From positions 186,001-250,000 of the forward strand of contig CCNC01000046.1 of NCBI GenBank assembly GCA_000824845.1: a stretch of 64,000 nucleotides of DNA. Reading direction: 5' to 3'. The position numbers were made by a program, and so were the translations under genes. Shown here piece by piece: positions 24,014-33,109 of the stretch. The notes under the pieces were generated by a model. The model was not told the DNA's origin and did no database searches. It saw only the letters and a program-made list of their open reading frames with translations. This DNA is from Mesorhizobium sp. ORS 3359 (GTDB lineage Bacteria > Pseudomonadota > Alphaproteobacteria > Rhizobiales > Rhizobiaceae). Position 1 is the stretch's first letter. Every line of letters starts with the position of its first letter.

Positions 24014-25123
24014 TCATTGCATCATTCCGCGTGCCGCTACAGGAAAGACGCATTCGACCCGTTTGCCGCGCATGCCGACATACCAGTCATAGCGGTCGAC
24101 CGTTGGATCGCAATGGCCGGGAACGAGGCGTAGTGTTTCTCCGATGGCAAGGTTTCCGGGATCCGAACGCAGGATGAGCGAACCGTGCTCATCCGATGCG
24201 CCGGCATAGTCGATATCCTGTCTTGCGTGAACGAGAGGAAGCCCGCTGTCGATGGCGATTCCCTTGTGGCCGCAATCCAGAACCGCGATGCCGGGACGGG
24301 CAGCACTCATGACGGTGCTCAACACGAACAGCGATTGTTCGAAATCGGGAGCGGGGCGATTTCGGGCATAGTCGGCATCCATGAACACATAGGACCCAGC
24401 CTGCAACTCGTTGTAGACGCCGCTGGCTGCCTCGTGGGCAAAGGTACCCGTGCCTGCGCCGCCCACGATAGCGCATTCCAGCTTTTGCCGCCTGATCGCG
24501 GCGACAGTATCCGCCGTTCGCGCCGCAGCCAGGCCGATTGCGTCGCGTCGCTCCTGTTCGGTGCGCAGGTGCTGGGCGCGCCCTTGGTAGGATTGCAGGC
24601 CGCCGAACACCAGATGGCGGCTTCTCGCTATGCGTACCGCCAGCGCCGTGGCCGGTTCGCCGGGCTCCACACCGCAGCGGCCGCCGCTGACGTCGATCTC
24701 GACCAGCACGGTCAACCGCGTGGCAAAGGATTCGGCAACTGCTTCGATCTGGTCGACCACGATCGCGCTATCGGCACAAAGCGAAATCTTCGACATCCTG
24801 TTCAACGCGGCAAGACGCGCCAGCTTGCGAGAGGAAACGACCTCGTTGGAAACGAGGATGTCGCTGACCCCGCCCCAGGCAAGAACTTCGGCCTCCGCTG
24901 GTTTTTGCGCGCACTGGCCGATGGCCCCTCTGGCGATCTGCCAGTGGGCAATCACGGGGGACTTGTGGGTTTTCGCGTGAGCGCGCAACCGCACCCCTGC
25001 GTAGCGGCAGAATGCGGCCATGCGATCGAGATTGCCTTCCATTGCATCGAGATCGATGATGAGGGCAGGCGTATCGATATCGGCTTCGTTCATTCCGGGC
25101 TCGGCAGGCGGGCGTTGAAGCAT
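24014..25123 (-). CDS. D-threonine aldolase/3-hydroxy-D-aspartate aldolase family PLP enzyme
   Basis: A 369-residue fold-type III PLP enzyme. It begins with DIDTPALIIDLDAMEGNLDRMA, carries the PLP Lys in RAHAKTHKSP (Lys51), and ends with the metal site GHCDPTVDRYDWYV (His337, Asp339), the mark of D-threonine aldolases. The family cleaves beta-hydroxy-amino acids to glycine and an aldehyde or glyoxylate; the beta-hydroxyaspartate branch is also possible. It is the last gene of the minus-strand locus, 104 bp after the GMC gene, so it may finish the pathway by cleaving a hydroxy-amino acid. The true substrate is unknown. Confidence 0.82.
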   Translation of the reverse strand: MLQRPPAEPGMNEADIDTPALIIDLDAMEGNLDRMAAFCRYAGVRLRAHAKTHKSPVIAHWQIARGAIGQCAQKPAEAEVLAWGGVSDILVSNEVVSSRKLARLAALNRMSKISLCADSAIVVDQIEAVAESFATRLTVLVEIDVSGGRCGVEPGEPATALAVRIARSRHLVFGGLQSYQGRAQHLRTEQERRDAIGLAAARTADTVAAIRRQKLECAIVGGAGTGTFAHEAASGVYNELQAGSYVFMDADYARNRPAPDFEQSLFVLSTVMSAARPGIAVLDCGHKGIAIDSGLPLVHARQDIDYAGASDEHGSLILRSDPGNLAIGETLRLVPGHCDPTVDRYDWYVGMRGKRVECVFPVAARGMMQ

Positions 25124-25227
25124 TTTGTCTTTCTCTGATCGCGACGATGCAAATCATGATCACGCGGGCAGCTGATCGTCTTTGCTTGATATGCGAGACG
25201 ATTGACGGAGAGTCGGCGTTGTCGGCG

Positions 25228-26856
25228 TCATGCGGCTATCGACGACCGCGTGTGCTGCGACAGGGTTTCGAAATTGTCGCGGATATAGGCCGCGGCCCGC
25301 AAAGCGAGCGCCGAGATAGTCGCCGTGGGATTGACGACACCGCCGGTCGCCAGCACGCTTCCGTCCACGATGAACAGATTGGGAACCTCCCAGGTCTGAT
25401 TCCACCGGTTGACGACGGATGTCGCCGGGTCGCTGCCCATGCGGCAGGTGCCGATCATATGCCAGGCGGGTGTGCGATAAACGCCATCCTTGTCGCGATA
25501 ATCGTGCAGCCGATATTCGAAAGCGCCGCACGCCTTTGCAAGCTCCTCGAGGCGATCCAGCATGTAGTTCATCATGCGCTTGTCGTTTTCACCTGGCGCA
25601 TAATGGGTCTTTGCCGCTGGCACGCCGTCGGAATCCTTCAGCACAGGATCCAGCGTCACGCGATTTTCCGGATTCGGCAGATCGTCGCCAATGGCGAAAA
25701 CGCCGATGGAATGGCCGAAGTGGCGCTCGAACCATGAGTGATGGTCGCGGCCCCATGGCGCGCGGGCCGGCGTGAACCAGCCGGCCGCAAGCTCTCCCGC
25801 CGAGGGCGTTGAGGTGATGCAGTTGAAATTGAAACCGTTGACGAAACCGCGCGACACGTCCGTTTCGGCGAACTGCCGCGACAGTAGCGATGCGACGTAG
25901 CCGATATGACCATCGACCGGCTCGTCGACCCACATTTCACAGGCAACCAGCGTGTGGTGCAGGAGATGGCGTCCGACCTGATCGTTGGCGTTGGCAAGGT
26001 TGTCTGACGCAAGAAGGAGCCGTGGCGTGCCGATGCCGTTCGCGGCCACGATAACCAGTTTCGCTTTCTGGAAATGCTGCTTCCCGGTGTTGCGGTCGAC
26101 ATAGAGAGCGCCGCTGGCGCGACCGTCTGGGCCTTTCTCGATCCTGAGCACGCGGGCTTTGATGCGCAGTTCGCAGCCGGCATTCAATGCCTTCGGCCAG
26201 ATGGACAGCGAATATTTGCTCATCGATCCGCGCGGACAGCCGTTGCAAGTGCCGCAATTGTTACAGGCCGGTCGGCCGTCATAATCCTCCGAGATCGCCG
26301 CGGCCTCGACGGGCCACCAGTGCCAGTCAAGCGCATCGAAACCGGAAGCAAGGCGCTTCGCCACCTTCGACACAGGCATTGGCGGGGTCGGGCAGCGGTC
26401 GCGCGGGGGCATGGCCGGATCGCCCGCAAGTCCCGACACGCCGACGAGCTTGTCGGCCTGCTCGTAAAAGGGCGCGATATCCTCATAGGTGAGCGGCCAG
26501 TCCGGCTGAAGACCATGCTCCGTGCCCTTGCGAAAATCGGAAGGACGGTAGCGTGGCCAGATTGCGCCATAGACGTTGGTCGATCCACCGACGGCGTTCC
26601 ACATCAGGATTTGGGAGGAATCTGAATTGACAGGGAAATCGTCCGGATGGCTGCGCTTGTTGACGTCCGGGCTCCAGTTGGTCCGGCGCTGCCAAGACCA
26701 GTCGGCATGGAGATGCGGATGATCTTGCGCTTCCACCCAGGAACCTTGTTCCAGGCAGACGACATCGAGACCGGCTTCCGCCAATGTCAGCGCCGCCAGG
26801 GATCCTGTTGCGCCGGCACCCACGATCAACACATCACAGATGCGCTCTGTCGTCAT
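25228..26856 (-). CDS. GMC family oxidoreductase, large subunit
   Basis: A 542-residue FAD flavoprotein: N-terminal VLIVGAGATGSLAALTLAEAG, the GMC signature region MWNAVGGSTNVYGAIWPRY, and the active-site PAWHMIGTCRMGSDP near the C-terminus with its His. A Cys cluster CNNCGTCNGCP near residue 200 resembles the iron-sulfur site of FAD-dependent gluconate/glucose dehydrogenases. It should oxidise an alcohol or sugar alcohol. It overlaps the small-subunit gene by four bases (ATGA at 26853-26856). No Tat signal and no cytochrome c gene are seen, unlike the membrane-bound gluconate dehydrogenase complex. Confidence 0.82.
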   Translation of the reverse strand: MTTERICDVLIVGAGATGSLAALTLAEAGLDVVCLEQGSWVEAQDHPHLHADWSWQRRTNWSPDVNKRSHPDDFPVNSDSSQILMWNAVGGSTNVYGAIWPRYRPSDFRKGTEHGLQPDWPLTYEDIAPFYEQADKLVGVSGLAGDPAMPPRDRCPTPPMPVSKVAKRLASGFDALDWHWWPVEAAAISEDYDGRPACNNCGTCNGCPRGSMSKYSLSIWPKALNAGCELRIKARVLRIEKGPDGRASGALYVDRNTGKQHFQKAKLVIVAANGIGTPRLLLASDNLANANDQVGRHLLHHTLVACEMWVDEPVDGHIGYVASLLSRQFAETDVSRGFVNGFNFNCITSTPSAGELAAGWFTPARAPWGRDHHSWFERHFGHSIGVFAIGDDLPNPENRVTLDPVLKDSDGVPAAKTHYAPGENDKRMMNYMLDRLEELAKACGAFEYRLHDYRDKDGVYRTPAWHMIGTCRMGSDPATSVVNRWNQTWEVPNLFIVDGSVLATGGVVNPTATISALALRAAAYIRDNFETLSQHTRSSIAA

Positions 26857-27410
26857 CTTTTCACTCCCCAGCGATCTGTCTTTACCGTATCCAGCCCGAG
26901 CGACGACGTATCGACGGGCCTGACGTTTTCAGTTTCCAGGTAATGGCCGCGCCGATGGGCAGGCCGATCCCGGTTGAAATCGAAGGGCGCCATGTCATAG
27001 CCGGTCACATGCGGCCGGTATGAGTACGGACGCCCCGTGTTTCGAATGGCTTCAATGACGAAGGGCGTCTCGTAATACGCGAGTGTCACCGCCGTATAGA
27101 TCTTGTCGAAAAGCTCCGTGTCAGCTTCTTCGAAGGCCTTGACGGCGGCGATGCGGGTTTCGCCATCGGCGCTCGAAAGGCCGTCCTCTTCCCAGCCGAG
27201 CAGATTGGCCAGTGCCGTAATCCTATCATCGCTCCAATCCGCGAAGAGGCGCATCGCGACGATGCCGTGCACACCGGCCTCGGATGCCGAGGGCCATCCC
27301 TCGTCGCCGGGGATCAGTTCATCGACAAGAGCACGGATCAATCGTGTTCTCTCGAGTGGAGAAAGCGGCGAATTGCGTTCGCCGGCAAAGGCAAGCGGTT
27401 GGGGGTTCAC
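26853..27410 (-). CDS. GMC oxidoreductase small subunit-like protein (gluconate 2-dehydrogenase subunit 3 family)
   Basis: A 185-residue protein with LVDELIPGDEGWPSASEAGVH near residues 29-49, typical of gluconate dehydrogenase subunit 3, followed by helices with FADW and FDKIYTAVTLAYYETP. In characterised systems this subunit escorts the FAD subunit. There is no twin-arginine signal at the N-terminus. Starts and stops overlap on both sides (ATGA with the aldehyde dehydrogenase gene at 27407-27410 and with the GMC gene), so the three are translated together. Confidence 0.75.
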   Translation of the reverse strand: MNPQPLAFAGERNSPLSPLERTRLIRALVDELIPGDEGWPSASEAGVHGIVAMRLFADWSDDRITALANLLGWEEDGLSSADGETRIAAVKAFEEADTELFDKIYTAVTLAYYETPFVIEAIRNTGRPYSYRPHVTGYDMAPFDFNRDRPAHRRGHYLETENVRPVDTSSLGLDTVKTDRWGVKR

Positions 27411-28879
27411 GCCGCACCTGCCTTTCGGTCGATCGTGACCGTGATCATCTTCAGTTCAGTCATGGCTTCCATCGTGTGCACGCCGCCGAGCCGGCCGATA
27501 CCGCTCCTGGTGCCGGTCCCGCCTCCGAACGGCAGGTGGATTTCCCACCAGGTGCTGCCGGCATTGACGTTGACGATCCCGGCGGGGATTGCCTTGGCAA
27601 TCGCAACCCCTCGCGCCACATCCGCCGTGAAGACGCCGACCGACAGGCCATAGTCGCTGTCGAGGGCCAGATCGAGCGCCTCGGCTTCGTCCTTGAAGGC
27701 AAGAACGGGCACGACAGGTCCGAAGGTCTCCTCGCGATTGATCTTCATCTCGCGCGTGACACCGGCGATGATCGTCGGTTCGAAAAACAGTCCGCTGCCG
27801 AGGTCGGGACGCGGCTTGCCGCCATGAAGCACCCTGGCGCCTTGAGCGACCGCGTCATCGACATGCTCCTTGACCTTGGCTGCGACCTTTGCGTTGTTCA
27901 GCGGCCCCATGGTGGTCCCCTGATGGAAGGGATCGCCGAGCACATGTTTCTGGGCATGGGCGACAAGTTTCTCGCACAGGCTTTCGGCAATCGACCGATG
28001 CGCGAGAACACGCCCCGTCGCAGCGCAGACCTGACCGGCATTGAAGAATGCGCCGCCGGCCGCGGCAGCGGCGGCGGCATCAAGATCGGCATCCTCGAAA
28101 ACGATCACGGGGCCATTGCCGCCCAGTTCTAGGAGCAGCGGCTTGCCGGCGCCGCGCTCGGCGATTTTCCTGCCGGTGGCCGCGCTCCCGGTAAAGCCGA
28201 TGGCCGCCACGTCGGGATGAACCACGACGGCGTCGCCCACGGTTGCGCCCTCGCCGACGACCAGGTTGATGACGCCGGCGGGAAGACCGGCGCTGTCGAT
28301 CGCCTCCATCAAGGCACAGGCGACCAGCGAGGTGGAAGGAGCGGGGACCCAGACGATGGTGTTGCCGCTCGCAATGCCCGGAGCCAGATATTCCACGGGG
28401 ATGTTGACCGGAAAATTCCACGGGGTGATGACGCCATAAACGCCACGCGGCTGGCGGATCGTCATGACGAGCTTCGTCGGATCCTCGGCGGGCAAGGTCT
28501 TGCCGCCCATTTGCTTGACGAGCTCGGATGCCAGCCGGAAGCCATCGGCCGCCTTGCCGACCTCACCCATGGCCTCGGCGAGAACCTTGCCTTGCTCGGC
28601 CGAGAGGATGCGCGCGATCTTTTCCTGAGCGGCGTCGATTGCCGAGGCGATGGCAATGCAGATCGCGGCGCGCTTGAAAACCGGCGTGTCGGCCCATGAC
28701 GCCGCTGCGGTCTTTGCCGCGGCGACAGCCCGTTGTGCCGTTTCTCGGCTCGATCGCGGGAGCTGGGCAATGGTCTCTCCGGTTGCCGGATTGACCGCCG
28801 CCATGGTCTCCGGCTCGGCCTGCCATTCGCCGCCTATGAAATTGGCCGGCGTGTCCTTCATTGTGTAGCCACTGTCCAT
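27407..28879 (-). CDS. Aldehyde dehydrogenase
   Basis: A 490-residue NAD(P)-dependent aldehyde dehydrogenase. PWNFP holds the oxyanion Asn155, ELGGNGP has Glu251, FFNAGQVCAATGR has the catalytic Cys285, and FGPVVPV matches the C-terminal cofactor region. The usual cofactor Lys in the xxKPxE motif is missing: the stretch reads VWVPAPSTS, so NAD binding is atypical. A GGGAG site precedes the ATG at 28879; a second Met is at 28861. It probably oxidises the aldehyde made by the adjacent GMC enzyme. It sits 12 bp after the amidohydrolase gene. Confidence 0.87.
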   Translation of the reverse strand: MDSGYTMKDTPANFIGGEWQAEPETMAAVNPATGETIAQLPRSSRETAQRAVAAAKTAAASWADTPVFKRAAICIAIASAIDAAQEKIARILSAEQGKVLAEAMGEVGKAADGFRLASELVKQMGGKTLPAEDPTKLVMTIRQPRGVYGVITPWNFPVNIPVEYLAPGIASGNTIVWVPAPSTSLVACALMEAIDSAGLPAGVINLVVGEGATVGDAVVVHPDVAAIGFTGSAATGRKIAERGAGKPLLLELGGNGPVIVFEDADLDAAAAAAAGGAFFNAGQVCAATGRVLAHRSIAESLCEKLVAHAQKHVLGDPFHQGTTMGPLNNAKVAAKVKEHVDDAVAQGARVLHGGKPRPDLGSGLFFEPTIIAGVTREMKINREETFGPVVPVLAFKDEAEALDLALDSDYGLSVGVFTADVARGVAIAKAIPAGIVNVNAGSTWWEIHLPFGGGTGTRSGIGRLGGVHTMEAMTELKMITVTIDRKAGAA

Positions 28880-28891
28880 CTTCAGATCTCC

Positions 28892-30049
28892 CTATTCAGC
28901 CGCTGCCGCGAGCGCTCGATCGTCGGTACCGATATCCTGACCGGCAATGACCAGACCGGCGGCAAAGATACGTTCAGGCGCGACGACGATCTCGCCACGG
29001 GTGTCTTCAAGGGAAAACGCACCGCTACGCAATTCGAGGATGCTCGCATCCCCGGCCGAGCCGATCTTGAATGTCCCAAGCTCGGGGCGCAGCAATGCCT
29101 TTGCCGCATTGACGGTCGAGGCGGCGATGATGTCGTTGATCGACATGCCGAGCGCCAGGAATTTCGAAAGCGTCGTGACCTGGTCGTAGGCCGGGCCTTC
29201 GATGCAGAGCGCATGGACATCGGAGGAAATGGTGTCCGGCTGGAAACCTTGCGCCATCATTGCGCGTGCGGACTTCCAGGAGAAGGAGCCCATCCCGTGG
29301 CCGATATCGAAAAGAACGCCACGTTGCCTTGCCTCGAGGATTTCCGGCTTGATCTTGCCCTTACCGTCCACGGGTGCATTGGGAAAGGGTCGGAAACAAT
29401 GGGTCAGCACGTCGCCGGCGCGCAGCCGCGAAACAACGGCCTCGTAAGATGGCGGCGGCTCATCGATATGGGCCATCAGCGGCAGGCCGGTCTCATCGGC
29501 GACCTGCAGGGCGACATCGAGAGGCTGGATGCCGGCAGGGCCGGAAGCATGGCGCCCGATGCGCACTTTCACGCCGATGATGACGTCGCGGTTGGCGTTG
29601 ATGATCTCGACCGCTTCACGGCCGGCAAGAAGCCGCATGTCATGGCTTTCGCCGATCATGAAATTCTTTGCGAACCCATATATGCCGGCGAAAGAGATAT
29701 GCAGATAGACGAGGATGCGGGCGGTGCTGCGCTCGATCACATGCTTGCGAAATCCCGGAAAATTTCCCGGTCCCGCACTTCCTGTATCGACGCAGGTCGA
29801 AACCGCGCTCTTTCGGGCAAACGCGTCGGGATCCACGCCGAGCGACGTCCCGCCCCAGTAGACATGCGTATGCAGATCGATCAGGCCGGGCGTCACGACC
29901 AAGCCGGAGACGTTTCGTTCTTGCATGCCGGAAAGACCGTCCCCAAGCGCTGCGACCTTTCCGCCGGCGAAGGCGACGTCGGTGATGCGGTCGATGCCCT
30001 GGGAAGGATCGATCACGCGGCCATTTTTTAAAACGAGCTCATACGGCAT
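28892..30049 (-). CDS. Amidohydrolase/deacetylase (cog3964 metallohydrolase)
   Basis: A 385-residue amidohydrolase-superfamily protein. Metal site residues are visible as DLHTHVYWG, the carboxylated Lys in VKVRIG, MAHIDEP, THCF and SDVHAL. Members of cog3964 were long called dihydroorotases; characterised relatives hydrolyse acylated hydroxy acids such as acetyl-R-mandelate, so an ester or amide of an alpha-hydroxy acid is a plausible substrate. The Met at 30049 overlaps the ATPase gene by 11 bp, which supports this start over an upstream one at 30097. It would open the imported compound for the oxidation steps. Confidence 0.83.
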   Translation of the reverse strand: MPYELVLKNGRVIDPSQGIDRITDVAFAGGKVAALGDGLSGMQERNVSGLVVTPGLIDLHTHVYWGGTSLGVDPDAFARKSAVSTCVDTGSAGPGNFPGFRKHVIERSTARILVYLHISFAGIYGFAKNFMIGESHDMRLLAGREAVEIINANRDVIIGVKVRIGRHASGPAGIQPLDVALQVADETGLPLMAHIDEPPPSYEAVVSRLRAGDVLTHCFRPFPNAPVDGKGKIKPEILEARQRGVLFDIGHGMGSFSWKSARAMMAQGFQPDTISSDVHALCIEGPAYDQVTTLSKFLALGMSINDIIAASTVNAAKALLRPELGTFKIGSAGDASILELRSGAFSLEDTRGEIVVAPERIFAAGLVIAGQDIGTDDRALAAAAE

Positions 30050-31088
30050 GAATTCGGCTTTCGGTTTCCAAGAATTGCTGGTTGATACGGGTGCCACCGT
30101 CCGCTGCGAAATAGCGAACTGCGTCCGCTCGCGCGCTAAGGATGATGCTTTGGCCGGCAGATAGCCCGGACGCGTCGCTACAGGTTGCCCGGACGACGTG
30201 CCCGGCGATTGAAACGTCGAGGAATTGGAAAGGCCCGGCCGGCTCGATGAGCAAAAGCTCTCCGGACAGCGTCAGGCCGCCATTGCCGCGAGCCGCCGGC
30301 TTCAGGTCGTGGGGACGCACGCCGAGGATCTGATCGGAACTGCCGCCACACAGCTTGGCGGGCAAGAAGTTCATTTGCGGGCTGCCGATGAACCCGGCGA
30401 CGAATTGGTTGGCTGGCTCGGAATAAACCTCCATCGGCGGCGCGAACTGCTGCACGACGCCGTCCTTCATCACGGCGATCCGGTCGGACAGCACCATGGC
30501 CTCCTCCTGATCGTGCGTAACGAAGATGACCGTGATGCCGAGCGCCTTTTGGAGGCGCCGGATCTCGGTGCGCATGCGCACGCGCAGCGAGGCATCGAGA
30601 TTGGATAGGGGCTCGTCCATCAGAAGCACGGAGGGGTTTCTGACGATCGCGCGGCCAACGGCGACACGCTGGCGCTGGCCACCGGAAAGCGCCGCCGGCG
30701 GTCGGTCGAGAAGGGCCTCGATGCCGAGAACATCGGCGGCCCAGGCAACCTGCTTGTCCACGGTCGCCTGGTCCAGTTTCTGCTGGCGCAACGGAAAGGC
30801 GATATTCTCGCGCACCGTCATATGCGGATAGAGCGCGTAATCCTGGAAGACCAGGGCGATGTTGCGTTCGCGCGGTCCCAGATCCGAAATCTCCTTGTTG
30901 TCGAAGCGGATGGATCCCTCGTCGATATCCTCCAGGCCGGCGATGCAAAACAGCAACGTCGATTTCCCGCATCCCGACGGTCCGAGGAAGGAGATGAACT
31001 CGCCGTCGCTGATCGAAAGATCGAGCCCTTTCAAAACAGCCATGGTCCCGAACCGCTTGTTGAGGCCGGCAATTTCGATCGATGCCAT
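30039..31088 (-). CDS. ABC transporter ATP-binding protein (UgpC/MalK class)
   Basis: A 349-residue carbohydrate-type ATPase with GPSGCGKST, VFQDYALYPHMTV, LSGGQRQRVAVGRAI, LLMDEPLSNLD, VTHDQEEAM and a C-terminal OB region (about 235-345). The ATG at 31088 has an AAAGGAG site at ideal spacing. It works with the fused permease (gap 14 bp) and the Tat binding protein. The OB part is less conserved than in maltose systems. Its stop overlaps the amidohydrolase start, which ties uptake to catabolism. Confidence 0.9.
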   Translation of the reverse strand: MASIEIAGLNKRFGTMAVLKGLDLSISDGEFISFLGPSGCGKSTLLFCIAGLEDIDEGSIRFDNKEISDLGPRERNIALVFQDYALYPHMTVRENIAFPLRQQKLDQATVDKQVAWAADVLGIEALLDRPPAALSGGQRQRVAVGRAIVRNPSVLLMDEPLSNLDASLRVRMRTEIRRLQKALGITVIFVTHDQEEAMVLSDRIAVMKDGVVQQFAPPMEVYSEPANQFVAGFIGSPQMNFLPAKLCGGSSDQILGVRPHDLKPAARGNGGLTLSGELLLIEPAGPFQFLDVSIAGHVVRATCSDASGLSAGQSIILSARADAVRYFAADGGTRINQQFLETESRIHAV

Positions 31089-31102
31089 GCTCAAAGCTCC
31101 TT

Positions 31103-32998
31103 TCAGCCCTTGACCGCGCCGGAAAGCGCACCCTGGACGAGGTAACGTTGGAAGAAGAAGGCGACCGCCACGGGCGGCAGAATGGCAAGCACGCTGGCCG
31201 CGAAGAGCGGCCCATACTCATAGAACCGTGCCTGGTTGAGAAAGCCTGCGATAACGACAGGAATTGTCTGCGTCTTGGGGGTCGAGGTCAGGATCATGGC
31301 AAAGAGAAACTCGTTCCAGGACACCAGGAAGCAGAAGATCAGCGCCGCGACGATAGCCGGCCGCACCACAGGCACCAGGACCTTGCGGAACATCGTCCAG
31401 CGGCTGCAGCCATCGATCTGTGCCGCGCGCTCCAGGCTGAGAGGCACGGTCTCGAAACTGGTCTTCATCATCCAGGCGGCAAGCGGCATCAGGATGGTCG
31501 AATATGCGATCGCCAGACCGAGATGGGTGTCGATGAGCCCGAGCGTCCGGAAAATGACGAAGAACGGCAGAACCAACGTCAGAGCAGGAACCATACGCGT
31601 CAGAAGAAGCGCCCAGAGGCTTACGGCAAAGAAGCGATGTCCGGCGTAGCGGGCAAAACCGTAACCAGCCAAGGTGCCGAGTGCGACATTGACGACGGAG
31701 ACGACGATGCCGATGCCGAAACTATTGAGCAGGGACAATGGCACGCGCGCGGCCTGCACGCTGGTTGTGCCCTGGGCCATGAGCACGGACCGATAGTTCT
31801 CGAAGGTGAGTGTCGAGGGTACGACGGAGGGGGGCGTTCGGATCAGGTCGGTCGCTGGCGACAGGCTGATCAGGATCAGTGCGGCGACGGGCAGGAAAGA
31901 CCAGACAAAAATGGCAGCAACGGCGAGCGCGAACAGAAATTTGCCTGTGTTGCGCGTGGCAATCGGGGCCATCAGCCTTTTCGGCTTCCACTCCGGCAAG
32001 ACGACCATGGGGGGCCGCGGACGGCTGGCCGTCTGCAGTCCTGGAGCAGCCATCGCCGGCACCGTCGTTCTGGCTTTCTTGGGGCTGAGGAAGGCGAAAT
32101 AGGCGATCGCGAATGCAAGGCTGAGAAACGTCAGCACATAAAGAAGGGCGGCTCCTTCGCCGAACTTCAGGAACTGGAACGATTGCATATAGCCGAGCCA
32201 GGACAATGTGGTGGTCGCCGAGCCCGGACCGCCGCGCGTCATGATCCAGATGATGTCGAAGGCCAGAAACGCATTGATGGTGGAGATGATGGTGGAGAAA
32301 AGCAGCGTCGGCTTGAGCCAGGGCAGCGTGATCGAGAAGAAGCGCTTGACCGGTCCCGCGCCGTCGAGAATGGCCGCCCGATGCAGGTTGCCCGGCATGG
32401 ATTGCAGGCTGGAAAGGAGCATCAGCGTCGTCAGCGGCGTCTGGTTCCAGACTTGGGTCAATGCCACGAGGTTGAGGGCGCGGAAGCCCTCTCCGAACCA
32501 TGCCTGTCCCCATGAACCGAGGCCCACGTCGTTGAGAAAGCCGTTAAGCAGGCCGAAATTGCCGGCATAGATGAAGGACCACAGAACCCCAATCGACACC
32601 GGCGCCATGGCCCAGGGAACGAGGACCACACTGCGCAGGAAGCCGCGGCCGACAAATCGCTGGTTCAAAACGAGTGCGATCAGCGTTCCGAGGACGGTCG
32701 TTCCGACGACCGCAATCGCCGAGAAATAGAGCGTGCGCCCGAGCGCATACCAGAAGTCCTGGTTCTGGAAGACCTTCGTATAATTGGCGAAGCCAACGAA
32801 AATCCACCGCTTGGTGATCGGATTGGTGATGTTGAAGGACAAATAGAGACTGTAGAGGAGTGGCAGGCCGACGATCAGGACCATCAGGATCAATGTCGGC
32901 GCGACGGAAACATAAGCAAAGGCCGGAAGGTTGATCCTACGGCGGCGCTGATGCGTCAGTGGCTCTATTCTTTGCGACGGCACCAACGTCGTTGTCAT
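31103..32998 (-). CDS. ABC transporter permease, MalF and MalG domains fused in one chain
   Basis: A 631-residue permease with two complete carbohydrate-type domains. The first (about residues 20-310) has the EAA loop ILDGAGPVKRFFSITLP and resembles MalF; the second (about 350-630) has QIDGCSRWTMFRKVLVP and ends like MalG (QRYLVQG). They are joined by a polar linker of about 45 residues. Carbohydrate ABC importers nearly always encode these as two genes, so the fusion is unusual. The ATG at 32998 follows GAGG; a GTG at 33010 is also in frame. One binding protein and one ATPase complete the system. Confidence 0.85.
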   Translation of the reverse strand: MTTTLVPSQRIEPLTHQRRRRINLPAFAYVSVAPTLILMVLIVGLPLLYSLYLSFNITNPITKRWIFVGFANYTKVFQNQDFWYALGRTLYFSAIAVVGTTVLGTLIALVLNQRFVGRGFLRSVVLVPWAMAPVSIGVLWSFIYAGNFGLLNGFLNDVGLGSWGQAWFGEGFRALNLVALTQVWNQTPLTTLMLLSSLQSMPGNLHRAAILDGAGPVKRFFSITLPWLKPTLLFSTIISTINAFLAFDIIWIMTRGGPGSATTTLSWLGYMQSFQFLKFGEGAALLYVLTFLSLAFAIAYFAFLSPKKARTTVPAMAAPGLQTASRPRPPMVVLPEWKPKRLMAPIATRNTGKFLFALAVAAIFVWSFLPVAALILISLSPATDLIRTPPSVVPSTLTFENYRSVLMAQGTTSVQAARVPLSLLNSFGIGIVVSVVNVALGTLAGYGFARYAGHRFFAVSLWALLLTRMVPALTLVLPFFVIFRTLGLIDTHLGLAIAYSTILMPLAAWMMKTSFETVPLSLERAAQIDGCSRWTMFRKVLVPVVRPAIVAALIFCFLVSWNEFLFAMILTSTPKTQTIPVVIAGFLNQARFYEYGPLFAASVLAILPPVAVAFFFQRYLVQGALSGAVKG

Positions 32999-33109
32999 AC
33001 GTCCTCGCACATCATCTGGGCCTGAGTACCGGCGATGCGGCGTCCGGCGATGTTTTGGAGGTTGATACGGACGGGGCAGCCGGTCCCGATGACCGGCTGC
33101 CCCGAATGC

